From Rodentibacter sp901420285 (GTDB lineage: Bacteria; Pseudomonadota; Gammaproteobacteria; Enterobacterales; Pasteurellaceae): a stretch of 64,000 nucleotides of DNA. The stretch covers positions 496,001-560,000 of the forward strand of contig NZ_CP162010.1 of the NCBI RefSeq assembly GCF_041734645.1. Direction: 5' to 3'. Position 1 is the first letter of the stretch; each line of letters starts with the position of its first letter. Below are positions 41,451 to 50,442 of the stretch, piece after piece. Under the pieces are notes generated by a model that did not search any database, had not been told where the DNA came from, and saw nothing but the letters and a program-made list of their open reading frames with translations. The position numbers and the translations under genes were made by a program.

Positions 41451-41546
41451 TTTCAATGCGGTGCTATTTACATCGTTCGACTTTTCAATGCGGTGCTGTT
41501 TGCATCATTCGGCTTTTCAATGCGGTGCTTCTGGCGACGTTCATTT
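41451..41546. repeat. Three tandem 32-bp units, each with a dispersed word
   Basis: TTTCAATGCGGTGCT begins each unit at 41451, 41483 and 41515, so CAATGCGGTGCT recurs with an exact 32-bp period (41454, 41486, 41518). Units 1 and 2 differ at few positions; unit 3 has diverged after the word. It lies in the 369-bp gap between thrC and the transferase gene. An open frame across it (41392-41625) has no other support; 32 is not a multiple of three. Confidence 0.85.
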
Positions 41547-41643
41547 TTCATTAGCCCGAATATCCGCTGAAAAATTAGCTAATATTGGCGAGCGAAGGGT
41601 TTGTCACTATAATGACGCGACGTGAAATTTATTCAAATCCACT

Positions 41644-42354
41644 ATGACCGTTTTGATCGCCTACGCCGATATTCGCCAACCTTTCCCTTTTGATGAAGTT
41701 CCCGACGAGCTGGTTCCGGAAAAGCTGCGTCATTTGCCGGAAGGTAATGCGCGCGTACAGCAACGTCATCAATGCCGCCGTTTGGCTCATTTTTTATTGT
41801 GGCAACTATTAAAACGCGCGGAAAAACCGACTTCGTTGTTATCCGAAATCCACCGTACCGAAAGCGGTCGCCCTTATTTTCCGGCTGAGATGTTGGATTT
41901 TAATATGAGTCATTCGGGCGATTGGGTGGCGGTGATACTGAAAACGGAAAAAACGCAAAGTGTGGTCGGTATTGATATCGAATTTCCAAAAACACGCAAT
42001 TTTCTTGCTTTAATGACGTATTTCTCGCCTCCCCACGAAGTAGCCTGGTTTCAAGCGCAAGAACATGCCGAAGCAGCGTTTTACCGCTGTTGGTGCTTAC
42101 GCGAAGCGGTGCTGAAATCACAAGGCGCAGGCATTGTAAAATTATCGGAAGTGCATCATTTTCCATTGAAGAAACAAATTTTTTCGAACTATTGCCCCTC
42201 GGGCGAATTATTTTTTACCGAAGAATTGCCCTTTTATCTTGCGGCTTTTGCTAATCAACGGCAAAATTCATGGCGTGTTTATCATTGGAACGGCAAAAAA
42301 TTAACGCCTAAAAAACTGAAATTTCCGCTTCGATATGAAGTGAATGAATGCTGA
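41644..42354 (+). CDS. 4'-phosphopantetheinyl transferase (Sfp/AcpT superfamily)
   Basis: Transfers phosphopantetheine from CoA to a carrier-protein serine. 236 residues. The magnesium-binding signature VVGIDIE (near residue 108) and the second motif WCLREAVLKSQGAG (near 151-164) mark the Sfp superfamily. The size suggests the Sfp/Gsp type rather than AcpS; H. influenzae has a similar gene (HI0152 as I recall). No carrier-protein gene or synthase is adjacent, so the substrate is unknown. A terminator follows immediately. Confidence 0.88.
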   Translation: MTVLIAYADIRQPFPFDEVPDELVPEKLRHLPEGNARVQQRHQCRRLAHFLLWQLLKRAEKPTSLLSEIHRTESGRPYFPAEMLDFNMSHSGDWVAVILKTEKTQSVVGIDIEFPKTRNFLALMTYFSPPHEVAWFQAQEHAEAAFYRCWCLREAVLKSQGAGIVKLSEVHHFPLKKQIFSNYCPSGELFFTEELPFYLAAFANQRQNSWRVYHWNGKKLTPKKLKFPLRYEVNEC

Positions 42355-42386
42355 AAATCCTTGAGAGTCTCAAGGATTTTTTTTTG
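42354..42386 (+). terminator. Terminator
   Basis: AAAATCCTTGAG (42354-42365), AGT, CTCAAGGATTTT (42369-42380), then TTTTT. The stem overlaps the stop codon of the transferase gene. Confidence 0.85.
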
Positions 42387-42456
42387 TTTTTTAAATTTAG
42401 CTTCCTTCATATGGAATTGCTTGCAAGTTGGTTAGACAACCGATAAACTTACGAAA

Positions 42457-42481
42457 AGTGGTGGAAAGTGGCGAATAGTGG
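42457..42481 (+). promoter_or_regulatory. MraZ box (autoregulatory operator of the dcw cluster)
   Basis: AGTGG occurs three times with an exact 10-bp period (42457, 42467, 42477), AGTGG-N5-AGTGG-N5-AGTGG. MraZ is known to bind short G-rich direct repeats spaced one helical turn apart upstream of its own gene. The array lies 44 bp before the mraZ start. Confidence 0.75.
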
Positions 42482-42524
42482 TAATTTCTGCCAAAAATTT
42501 AATTTTTTTAAAGGTTCTCTCAAT

Positions 42525-42983
42525 ATGTTTCGTGGTGCAGCGGCGGTAAATTTGGATTCAAAGGGGCGGGTAGCGATTCCTACCCGCTATCGCGCTGAAA
42601 TTATTGAGAAAAATCAAGGACAAATGGTTTGTACCGTTGATATTCGTCAGCCCTGTTTATTGCTTTATCCGTTAGACGAATGGGAAAAAATCGAACAAAA
42701 ACTCCTCGCGCTTTCTAATTTTGATCCTAATGCCCGTCGTTTACAACGCGTGATGCTTGGTTATGCCACCGAGTGCGAAATGGATGCTCAAGGTCGAATT
42801 TTATTAAGCGGCCCGTTACGCCAGCACGCAAAATTAGAAAAAGGTTTAATGTTGGTAGGGCAATTGAATAAATTTGAAATTTGGAGCGACACGGAATGGT
42901 ACGCCCAAATTGATGAAGACATTGCCGTCGGCGGAAGTGCCGAATTTGCAATGGATGAAGATTTAAAAATGCTGTCATTATAA
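42525..42983 (+). CDS. mraZ: Transcriptional regulator MraZ
   Basis: AbrB-like DNA-binding protein that represses the division and cell-wall cluster. The ATG at 42525 (MFRGAAAVNLDSKGRVAIPTRYR) gives 152 residues, the E. coli length; an upstream in-frame start at 42468 would lie inside the operator. Two copies of the MraZ half (conserved DxxGRhhhP at NLDSKGRVAIP and EMDAQGRILLSGP) are visible. First gene of the 16-gene cluster. Confidence 0.97.
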   Translation: MFRGAAAVNLDSKGRVAIPTRYRAEIIEKNQGQMVCTVDIRQPCLLLYPLDEWEKIEQKLLALSNFDPNARRLQRVMLGYATECEMDAQGRILLSGPLRQHAKLEKGLMLVGQLNKFEIWSDTEWYAQIDEDIAVGGSAEFAMDEDLKMLSL

Positions 42984-43074
42984 CCGAACTGTTCACCGGA
43001 ACCACAGCACTAACAGCCGGTGCGGTGCTGAAATCGCATTACTTTTTTAATTTGTTTATTTCCGCATTTAAGCT

Positions 43075-44040
43075 ATGACTACGCCAAATTCTTTTTCGTC
43101 GCCTGAACATATTACGGTTTTACTCCACGAAGCGGTGGACGGCTTGGCGTTGAAAGAAAACGGTGTTTATATCGACGGAACTTTCGGCCGCGGTGGCCAT
43201 TCCCGCTTAATTCTTTCCAAACTTTCTCCAAACGGCCGTTTAATTGCTATTGACCGTGATCCTCGCGCTATCGCCGAAGCGCAAAAAATTCAAGATCCAC
43301 GTTTTCAAATCGAACACAACAGTTTTTCTCATATTCCAGAAATTTGCGAAAAATTGGGTTTAGTGGGGAAAATCGACGGTATTTTGCTTGATTTAGGCGT
43401 TTCTTCTCCGCAGCTTGACGAAGCCGAACGAGGCTTTAGTTTTATGCAAGATGGTCCGCTTGATATGCGGATGGATACGACGCAAGGCTTGTCCGCTGCC
43501 GAGTGGCTGAAACAGGTTTGCTTAGAAGATTTGACTTGGGTGCTAAAGACCTTCGGTGAAGAACGGTTTGCTAAACGTATTGCGACAGCGATTGTGGAAT
43601 ACAATAAAAATGCGCTGAAAAATGGCGGCGAGTTTTTGTCCCGTACTGCGCAGCTTGCCGAGCTTATTTCCAATGCGGTGCCGTTTAAAGACAAGCATAA
43701 ACATCCGGCGACTCGGAGTTTCCAAGCGATCCGCATTTTTATCAATGCGGAATTGGATGAATTGGAAAGCGTACTTAGCACCGCATTGGAGATGCTTGCG
43801 CCGCAAGGACGTTTATCCGTTATTAGTTTCCATTCGTTAGAAGACAGAATGGTGAAACATTTTATGAAAAAACAAAGTAAGGGTGAGGATATTCCAAAAG
43901 GTTTACCTTTGCGCGAAGATCAAATTCAACGTAACCGAAAATTAAAAATTATCGGTAAAGCGATTCAGCCGAGCGATGCGGAAATTCAAGCCAACCCGCG
44001 TGCAAGAAGTGCTGTGTTACGTATTGCGGAACGTCTTTAG
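43075..44040 (+). CDS. rsmH: 16S rRNA (cytosine1402-N4)-methyltransferase
   Basis: SAM-dependent methylation of 16S rRNA. 321 residues. The SAM site GVYIDGTFGRGGHSRLIL is near residue 29. It contains an exact dispersed word at 43777-43787 (encoding STALEM) and a near copy at 43671 (NAVP). The 91-bp gap after mraZ also carries a partial word (TGCGGTGCT). Eight bases separate its stop from ftsL. Confidence 0.97.
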   Translation: MTTPNSFSSPEHITVLLHEAVDGLALKENGVYIDGTFGRGGHSRLILSKLSPNGRLIAIDRDPRAIAEAQKIQDPRFQIEHNSFSHIPEICEKLGLVGKIDGILLDLGVSSPQLDEAERGFSFMQDGPLDMRMDTTQGLSAAEWLKQVCLEDLTWVLKTFGEERFAKRIATAIVEYNKNALKNGGEFLSRTAQLAELISNAVPFKDKHKHPATRSFQAIRIFINAELDELESVLSTALEMLAPQGRLSVISFHSLEDRMVKHFMKKQSKGEDIPKGLPLREDQIQRNRKLKIIGKAIQPSDAEIQANPRARSAVLRIAERL

Positions 44041-44048
44041 GATGAAAA

Positions 44049-44369
44049 ATGTTAGAGAATAATGAACGTTATCCTTTACAAAATCTGTTAGTGGAAGATT
44101 TATTTTCATCAAATAAATTAATTGCGTTGTTATTAGTATTAATTCTAATTTCTGCGATGGGGACGATTTGGATTACCCATCAAACCCGCGGTTTAATTTC
44201 AACAAACGGCGAGCTTGTACTGCAACATCAAGCTTTGCAAGATGAATACCGTAATTTGCAATTGCAAGAAGCGACAGAAGGCGATAGTACAAGAGTTGAG
44301 TCAATCGCAATCAGGACCTTAAAAATGAAGCGTGTTGAAGGCGATCAAGAAGTTATTATTTTAGAATAA
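44049..44369 (+). CDS. ftsL: Cell division protein FtsL
   Basis: 106-residue bitopic protein of the FtsQLB subcomplex. A short cytoplasmic tail, a membrane segment (LIALLLVLILISAMGTIWIT, about 23-42) and a periplasmic leucine-zipper-like helix (LVLQHQALQDEYRNLQLQEAT) are visible. Position between rsmH and ftsI supports the call. Confidence 0.93.
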   Translation: MLENNERYPLQNLLVEDLFSSNKLIALLLVLILISAMGTIWITHQTRGLISTNGELVLQHQALQDEYRNLQLQEATEGDSTRVESIAIRTLKMKRVEGDQEVIILE

Positions 44370-44408
44370 AGATTAAATCGGCATACTATTAATAGGATAG
44401 TCATTAAA

Positions 44409-46232
44409 ATGGTTAAGTTTAATTCGTCAAAAAAATTGAATAAATCTAAAAAGACGATTCGAAAACTTGCAGCACCAACGGCGGCATTTAAAGCAAATAA
44501 GCCGAAAATGGTGTTTGAAAGATGTTTCTTGCGCAGCCGTTATATTATTGCGAGTTGTTTTATTTTTTTGGGCTTGGGCGCTTTGGTGGCGCGTGCAGCT
44601 TACGTGCAATCCGTTAATTCCGACACGCTTTCCAGTGAGGCGGATAAGCGTTCCCTTCGTAAGGACGAAATTCTTTCCGTGCGCGGCTCCATTTTGGATC
44701 GTAACGGTCAATTGTTATCTGTGAGCGTACCGATGAACGCCGTGGTAGCCGATCCGAGAACGATTCTCAAAGAAGGTTCCTTGTCTGATAAAGAACGTGT
44801 GAAAGCGCTTGCTGAGGTGTTAGGGCTGAGCTACAGCGAGCTGGTTAAAAAAATCGAAAAAAATCCGAAATCCGGTTTCTTGTATTTGGCGCGCCAAGTG
44901 GAAGCCGGCAAAGCGCAATATGTTCGAGATCTGAAAATTAAAGGTATAGGCTTGGAAAACGAGCCTCGTCGTTTTTATCCGCGTGTGGAAGAAGCCGCGC
45001 ACTTAATCGGTTATACAGATATTGACGGCAATGGAATTGAAGGGATTGAAAAAAGCTTCAATTCTTTATTAGTGGGCAAAGACGGCTCACGTTTAGTACG
45101 TAAAGACAAACGCGGAAATGTGGTGGAACATATTGCCGATCAGGAAAAATACGATGCGCAAGATGTAACTTTAAGCATTGATGAAAAATTACAATCCATG
45201 GTATATCGCGAGATTAAAAAAGCGGTTGCCGAAAATAACGCCGAGTCCGGTACGGCGGTGCTTGTGGATGTGCGCACGGGTGAAGTACTCGCTATGGCGA
45301 ACGCGCCTTCTTATAATCCGAATAATCGCGATGGCGTGAAAGCCGAGCTTATGCGTAACCGTGCGATTACCGACGTGTTTGAGCCGGGTTCGACGGTAAA
45401 ACCTTTTGTTGTTCTAACCGCCCTGCAACGCGGTGCTGCACGGCGTAATGAAATTATCAACACCGGTTCTTTCACCGTCAGCGGAAAAGAAATTGTAGAT
45501 GTTGCACCACGGCCGCAACAAACCTTAGACGAAATTTTAATCAATTCCAGTAACCGCGGCGTGAGTCGTTTGGCTTTGCGTATGCCGCCAAGTGCTTTAA
45601 TGGATACCTACCAAGCTGCCGGTTTAGGTAAGCCGACGGATCTAGGCTTAATCGGCGAACAAGCCGGTTTATTAAATGCCAACCGTAAACGTTGGGCAGA
45701 TATCGATCGCGCTACTGTGGCTTACGGTTACGGCATTACCGCCACTCCGTTACAAATGGCGCGCGCTTATGCAACACTCGGTAGTTTCGGCATTTATCGT
45801 CCGCTCTCGATTACTAAAGTCGATCCGCCGGTAATCGGTCAACGGGTTTTTTCCGAAAAAATTACTAAAGATATTGTCGGCATGCTTGAAAAAGTAGCGA
45901 TTAAAAATAAACGCGCGATGGTAGAGGGTTATCGCGTCGGCGTGAAAACCGGTACGGCGCGCAAAATCGAAAACGGTCGTTATGTGAATAAATATGTGGC
46001 ATTTACCGCAGGCATCGCGCCAATTAGTGATCCGCGTTATGCCTTGGTGATTTTAATTAATGATCCGAAAGCGGGACAATATTACGGTGGCGCGGTTTCC
46101 GCACCGGTTTTTTCCAGCATTATGGGTTACGCTTTACGCGCCAATGGCGTTGCACCGGATGCCGAACCAACGGATAAAACCGCCAAACGTACGGTTCGTA
46201 TAGCACCGCATCGAGCGGAGCGGGCGAATTAA
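44409..46232 (+). CDS. ftsI: Penicillin-binding protein 3 (septal transpeptidase)
   Basis: Cross-links septal murein. 607 residues; N-terminal membrane segment about 42-63, pedestal domain, then transpeptidase. Active site Ser328 (EPGSTVKPF), SxN at Ser380-Ser-Asn382, and KTGT at Lys513. Changes near KTGT cause beta-lactam resistance in H. influenzae, but nothing here can be judged without alignment. The last codons carry a near copy of the dispersed word (APHRAERAN). Confidence 0.97.
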   Translation: MVKFNSSKKLNKSKKTIRKLAAPTAAFKANKPKMVFERCFLRSRYIIASCFIFLGLGALVARAAYVQSVNSDTLSSEADKRSLRKDEILSVRGSILDRNGQLLSVSVPMNAVVADPRTILKEGSLSDKERVKALAEVLGLSYSELVKKIEKNPKSGFLYLARQVEAGKAQYVRDLKIKGIGLENEPRRFYPRVEEAAHLIGYTDIDGNGIEGIEKSFNSLLVGKDGSRLVRKDKRGNVVEHIADQEKYDAQDVTLSIDEKLQSMVYREIKKAVAENNAESGTAVLVDVRTGEVLAMANAPSYNPNNRDGVKAELMRNRAITDVFEPGSTVKPFVVLTALQRGAARRNEIINTGSFTVSGKEIVDVAPRPQQTLDEILINSSNRGVSRLALRMPPSALMDTYQAAGLGKPTDLGLIGEQAGLLNANRKRWADIDRATVAYGYGITATPLQMARAYATLGSFGIYRPLSITKVDPPVIGQRVFSEKITKDIVGMLEKVAIKNKRAMVEGYRVGVKTGTARKIENGRYVNKYVAFTAGIAPISDPRYALVILINDPKAGQYYGGAVSAPVFSSIMGYALRANGVAPDAEPTDKTAKRTVRIAPHRAERAN

Positions 46233-46241
46233 GGAAAAATA

Positions 46242-47711
46242 ATGAAAAGATTGACTGAGCTTTTTAATTTGCCCGCGCTTTCGAGCGATATTGAAATTAA
46301 CCGATTGGTTTTAGATAGTCGAAAAGTCAAAAAGAGCGATCTTTTTGTGGCGGTAAAAGGCCATCAAATTGACGCGAGACAGTTTATCGGCCAGGCCATT
46401 TCCGCCGGAGCCGGTGCGATTTTAGCCGAAACCGATTCGCCTGATGCGCACCTCAGCGTCGAATATTACCAACAAATACCGTTGATTTATTATTATCGTT
46501 TATCTGCCGACCTATCCGAAATCGCTGATAAGTTTTATGTTTCGCCCTCTAAAAAACTCACATTAGTCGGTGTAACCGGTACCAATGGAAAAACCACCGT
46601 TTCCCAATTATTAGCTCAATGGGCGCAACGCTTAGGACACAAGGCCGCAGTGATGGGCACCATCGGCAACGGGCTATTGGGGCAAATAGTCGAGGCCGAA
46701 AATACAACGGGGTCGGCCATTGAAATTCAATCTTCATTGGCTTCTTTCGTTAATGCCGGCGCGGATTTTGCCGCTATCGAGGTTTCTTCTCATGGGCTGG
46801 TTCAGCACCGCATTGAAGCTTTAAATTTTAATGCGGCGATTTTTACTAACTTAAGCCGCGATCATTTAGATTATCACGGTACCATGGAAGAATATGCCGA
46901 AGCGAAAAAACGTTTCTTTTTTGAACTTCAACCCGAACTACAAATTTTAAATGCCGATGATCCTATCGGTGCGCAATGGTTAAGTGAATTACCAAACGCC
47001 GTTGCGGTGAGTTGTAAAGCTGATTTCCAAGCGCATTCAAAACGCTATTTAAATGCCGTTTCCGTTCGTTTTAGCGGCGAAGGTACGCAGATTGATTTTG
47101 TATCCAGTTGGGGAAATGGCACATTAAATAGCCCATTAATCGGTGCTTTTAATGTGACTAATTTGCTGCTTGCTATGGCGACTTTATTGGCTTTGGGCTA
47201 TCCATTACATGATCTCATACACAGTGTTTCCGCTTTAAAAGGTGTATGCGGCAGAATGGAGGTGATTCAAGTAACGGGAAAACCAACGGTAATCGTCGAT
47301 TACGCTCACACGCCGGATGCTTTGGAAAAAGCCTTAATCGCCGCACGTGAGCATTGCAATGGTAAATTATGGTGTGTGTTCGGGTGCGGTGGCGATCGGG
47401 ATACAGGCAAACGTCCGTTAATGGCAAAAGTCGCGCAACAGTTCGCCGATATGATTGTGGTGACAAAAGATAATCCGCGCACCGAAGATCCGGATAAAAT
47501 CGAAGCGGATATCGTTGCCGGTTTTAGCGATATGAATAACGTCGGCTTAATTCCCGATCGCGCGCAGGCCATTGAATTCGCAATTCAAGCCGCGTTTAAA
47601 AATGATCTGATTTTAATTGCCGGAAAAGGGCACGAAAATTATCAAATTATCGGTCATCAAATTTTGCACTTTTCCGATCAAGAAACCGCCTCATACTATT
47701 TAAATCAATAA
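46242..47711 (+). CDS. murE: UDP-MurNAc-Ala-Glu:meso-diaminopimelate ligase
   Basis: Adds meso-DAP to the murein precursor. 489 residues. ATP loop GVTGTNGKTTVSQ near 110; the DNPR motif (KDNPRTEDP) marks meso-DAP specificity. A dispersed word at 46803-46814 encodes QHRIEA. Nine bases after ftsI. Confidence 0.97.
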   Translation: MKRLTELFNLPALSSDIEINRLVLDSRKVKKSDLFVAVKGHQIDARQFIGQAISAGAGAILAETDSPDAHLSVEYYQQIPLIYYYRLSADLSEIADKFYVSPSKKLTLVGVTGTNGKTTVSQLLAQWAQRLGHKAAVMGTIGNGLLGQIVEAENTTGSAIEIQSSLASFVNAGADFAAIEVSSHGLVQHRIEALNFNAAIFTNLSRDHLDYHGTMEEYAEAKKRFFFELQPELQILNADDPIGAQWLSELPNAVAVSCKADFQAHSKRYLNAVSVRFSGEGTQIDFVSSWGNGTLNSPLIGAFNVTNLLLAMATLLALGYPLHDLIHSVSALKGVCGRMEVIQVTGKPTVIVDYAHTPDALEKALIAAREHCNGKLWCVFGCGGDRDTGKRPLMAKVAQQFADMIVVTKDNPRTEDPDKIEADIVAGFSDMNNVGLIPDRAQAIEFAIQAAFKNDLILIAGKGHENYQIIGHQILHFSDQETASYYLNQ

Positions 47712-47726
47712 TCCTTAAATTTAAAA

Positions 47727-49100
47727 ATGATTAACTTAACCACGCAACAACTTGCCCAAATTCTAAATGCTGTGCTTATCGGCGACGGGCAAGTCGTTAT
47801 CGAAAACATCAACACGGATACGCGCAAAGCGGTACCGAATCATTTGTTTTTTGCCTTAAAAGGGATGAATTTCGACGCCCATCAATATCTCCCTCAAGCA
47901 ATTGTGCAAGGCGCCGTCGCTTTAGTCGTGCAACAAGCGCAACCCGCCCTTGATGTGCCGCAATTAGTGGTAAACGATACGCGTTTAGCGTTAGGGCAAT
48001 TGGCCAAATGGTTGCGTGAAAAAATTAATCCGCGCACCGTGGCGATGACTGGTTCTTCCGGTAAAACCACCGTCAAAGAAATGACCGCCGGCATCTTACA
48101 GCACACGGCCGGCGACGCCAATGCGGTGCTGTTTACCGAGGGCAATTTAAATAATGATATTGGCGTTCCGCTCACTTTGTTGCGTTTGAACGAAAAACAT
48201 CGTTTTGCGGTCATTGAATTGGGGGCGAATCATCAAGGCGAAATTGACTACACAACAAAATTAGTTGAGCCCGATGCGGTGCTCATAAACAACATTGCGC
48301 CGGCGCACTTGGAGGGATTTGGTTCTTTAGAAGGTGTGGCGCGCGCGAAAGGTGAAATTTTCCGTGGTTTAACGCCGAACGGCGTGGCGATCATTAATAC
48401 GGAACATAATCAGTTGGCGATTTGGCAAAAAGAAATCGGTAGTCATCAGATTCAATATTTCAACGGGAAAGATTATTTCGCTAAAAATGTTCACTATTCA
48501 GAACAAGGTTCCACTTTTAGGTTAGTTTCACCGAAAGGCGAAATCGACATTAATTTGCCGTATTTGGGCAAACATAATGTCAAAAATGCTTTGGCGGCAA
48601 GCGCGCTTGCGATGAATGTTGGTGCCGATTTGGCGGATGTGAAAGCGGGGCTTGAGCATCGCTCGCAAATGAAAGGCCGTTTATTTCCAATTCACGTGAA
48701 CGATAAGTTGTTATTGTTGGACGATACATATAACGCCAATATGGATTCCATGAAAGCGGCGATTGATGTACTCAAAAATTATCAGGCGTTTCGTATTTTA
48801 TGCGTGGGTGATATGAAAGAACTCGGTGTCAACTCCTCGGCGATTCATCGTCAAGTGGGCGCATACGCGAAAGCAGCAAAGCTTGATTTGGTTTGTTCTT
48901 TCGGAGATGAAAGCGCACATATTTCCGAGCAAGCTTTTGGCCGCCATTTTACCGATAAAACCCAGATGATGAATTTTTTGCTGCCGATTATTGAGGCGCA
49001 ATTACAACAACATAACAACGTCGTGTTGCTAGGGAAAGGCTCGCGTTCGATGAAAATGGAAGATGTGATCTATTCATTAAAGGATAAAATTAAATGTTAG
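47727..49100 (+). CDS. murF: UDP-MurNAc-tripeptide:D-Ala-D-Ala ligase
   Basis: Adds D-Ala-D-Ala to the precursor. 457 residues. ATP loop AMTGSSGKTTVKEM near residue 107. A dispersed word with flanking T-run (48119-48133) encodes NAVLF in the segment after the ATP loop, and a near copy follows at 48275. Its 3' end overlaps mraY by 7 bp. Confidence 0.97.
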   Translation: MINLTTQQLAQILNAVLIGDGQVVIENINTDTRKAVPNHLFFALKGMNFDAHQYLPQAIVQGAVALVVQQAQPALDVPQLVVNDTRLALGQLAKWLREKINPRTVAMTGSSGKTTVKEMTAGILQHTAGDANAVLFTEGNLNNDIGVPLTLLRLNEKHRFAVIELGANHQGEIDYTTKLVEPDAVLINNIAPAHLEGFGSLEGVARAKGEIFRGLTPNGVAIINTEHNQLAIWQKEIGSHQIQYFNGKDYFAKNVHYSEQGSTFRLVSPKGEIDINLPYLGKHNVKNALAASALAMNVGADLADVKAGLEHRSQMKGRLFPIHVNDKLLLLDDTYNANMDSMKAAIDVLKNYQAFRILCVGDMKELGVNSSAIHRQVGAYAKAAKLDLVCSFGDESAHISEQAFGRHFTDKTQMMNFLLPIIEAQLQQHNNVVLLGKGSRSMKMEDVIYSLKDKIKC

Positions 49101-50176
49101 TTTGGTTAGCCGAATACCTTGTTCGTTACGAAACCGCATTTAATGCGATTTCTTATATTACCGTCCGCGCAATTTTGGCGCTATTGACCGCGCTGTTAAT
49201 TTCTCTTTGGATTGGTCCGAAAGTGATCAAGCGTTTGCAAATTTTGAAATTTGGTCAAGAAGTACGCAACGACGGTCCGGAAAGCCATTTTGCCAAAAAA
49301 GGCACGCCGACTATGGGGGGCGTGATGATTTTATTCTCCATTGGCGTAAGCACTTTATTATGGGCAAATCTGGCCAATCCATACATTTGGATTTGTTTGT
49401 TCGTATTATTTGGCTACGGTGCTATCGGTTTTGTGGACGACTACCGCAAAATTACCCGCAAAAATACCGATGGTTTAATTGCGCGCTGGAAATATTTCTG
49501 GATGTCAGTTGTGGCTTTGGCTGCGATTATTTGGCTTTACTGGCTCGGTCACGACACCGACGCGACGCGTTTAGTCCTCCCTTTCTTTAAAGACATCATG
49601 CCGCAACTTGGTTTGTTCTATATCGTTTTATCATATTTCGTGATCGTCGGTACCGGCAATGCGGTGAATTTAACGGATGGCTTGGATGGCTTGGCCATTA
49701 TGCCGACCGCATTGGTAGCCGGCGCTTTTGCTTTAATCGCTTGGGCGACGGGGAACATTAATTTTGCCGAATATTTGCATATTCCTTACATTAAGCACAG
49801 TTCCGAAGTGGTTGTATTCTGCACCGCAATCGTGGGTGCAGGTCTTGGCTTTTTATGGTTTAACACCTATCCGGCGCAAGTATTTATGGGCGACGTGGGC
49901 TCGCTTGCCCTAGGCGGCGCTTTAGGCGTGGTGGCGATTTTGGTTCGGCAAGAATTTTTACTTGTGATTATGGGCGGTGTATTTGTCGTTGAAGCGCTTT
50001 CCGTCATTTTGCAAGTGGGCTCATACAAACTCCGTAAGCAACGCATTTTCCGCATGGCGCCGATTCACCATCACTTTGAATTAAAAGGCTGGCCGGAACC
50101 GAGAGTGATTATTCGATTTTGGATTATTTCGTTGATGTTGGTGTTGATGGGGTTGGTTACGCTTAAATTAAGATAG
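49094..50176 (+). CDS. mraY: Phospho-MurNAc-pentapeptide translocase
   Basis: Integral membrane enzyme that makes lipid I on undecaprenyl phosphate. 360 residues with about ten membrane segments. The conserved GTPTMGG, FVDDYRK and NLTDGLDGLA motifs and the C-terminal APIHHHFELKGWPE are present. ATG overlaps the end of murF, indicating coupled translation. Confidence 0.98.
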   Translation: MLVWLAEYLVRYETAFNAISYITVRAILALLTALLISLWIGPKVIKRLQILKFGQEVRNDGPESHFAKKGTPTMGGVMILFSIGVSTLLWANLANPYIWICLFVLFGYGAIGFVDDYRKITRKNTDGLIARWKYFWMSVVALAAIIWLYWLGHDTDATRLVLPFFKDIMPQLGLFYIVLSYFVIVGTGNAVNLTDGLDGLAIMPTALVAGAFALIAWATGNINFAEYLHIPYIKHSSEVVVFCTAIVGAGLGFLWFNTYPAQVFMGDVGSLALGGALGVVAILVRQEFLLVIMGGVFVVEALSVILQVGSYKLRKQRIFRMAPIHHHFELKGWPEPRVIIRFWIISLMLVLMGLVTLKLR

Positions 50177-50205
50177 CGGATTTGGCTCTTTCTAAAAGAA
50201 AAAGT

Positions 50206-50325
50206 ATGGGTGATTTCCAGAAAGTTTTCGCGTTTATTATGGGTGAAAAGCTATCCAAAAAACGTTTCAAAAATCCACCGGAGTTTATCGCGAAATTACA
50301 CAGCGGTTGTGTAAAGCTTAAATGA
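50206..50325 (+). CDS. Possible 39-residue small protein between mraY and murD
   Basis: ATG at 50206 opens 39 codons: MGDFQKVFAFIMGEKLSKKR, then FKNPPEFIAKLHSGCVKLK. It is basic, with no motif I recognise and only a purine-rich stretch (AAAGAAAAA) as ribosome site. Together with the following hairpin it makes up the only sizeable interruption (266 bp) in the murein part of the cluster. It may be chance. Confidence 0.3.
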   Translation: MGDFQKVFAFIMGEKLSKKRFKNPPEFIAKLHSGCVKLK

Positions 50326-50334
50326 CCTCGCAAA

Positions 50335-50375
50335 ATAGCACCGCATTGAAGCCACTTCCAATGCGGTGCTGTTTT
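50335..50375. repeat. Inverted pair of the dispersed word inside the dcw cluster
   Basis: AATAGCACCGCATTG (50335-50348 region) pairs with CAATGCGGTGCTGTTTT (50359-50375), both with exact cores, around a 10-base loop and with a T-rich tail. It has terminator form but lies between mraY and murD. Confidence 0.8.
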
Positions 50376-50442
50376 GTGGTGTAAGCTCATACTCCGGATT
50401 TAAAAACTTAAACCGAATGTAACATTAAAAAGAAGAATTAAA

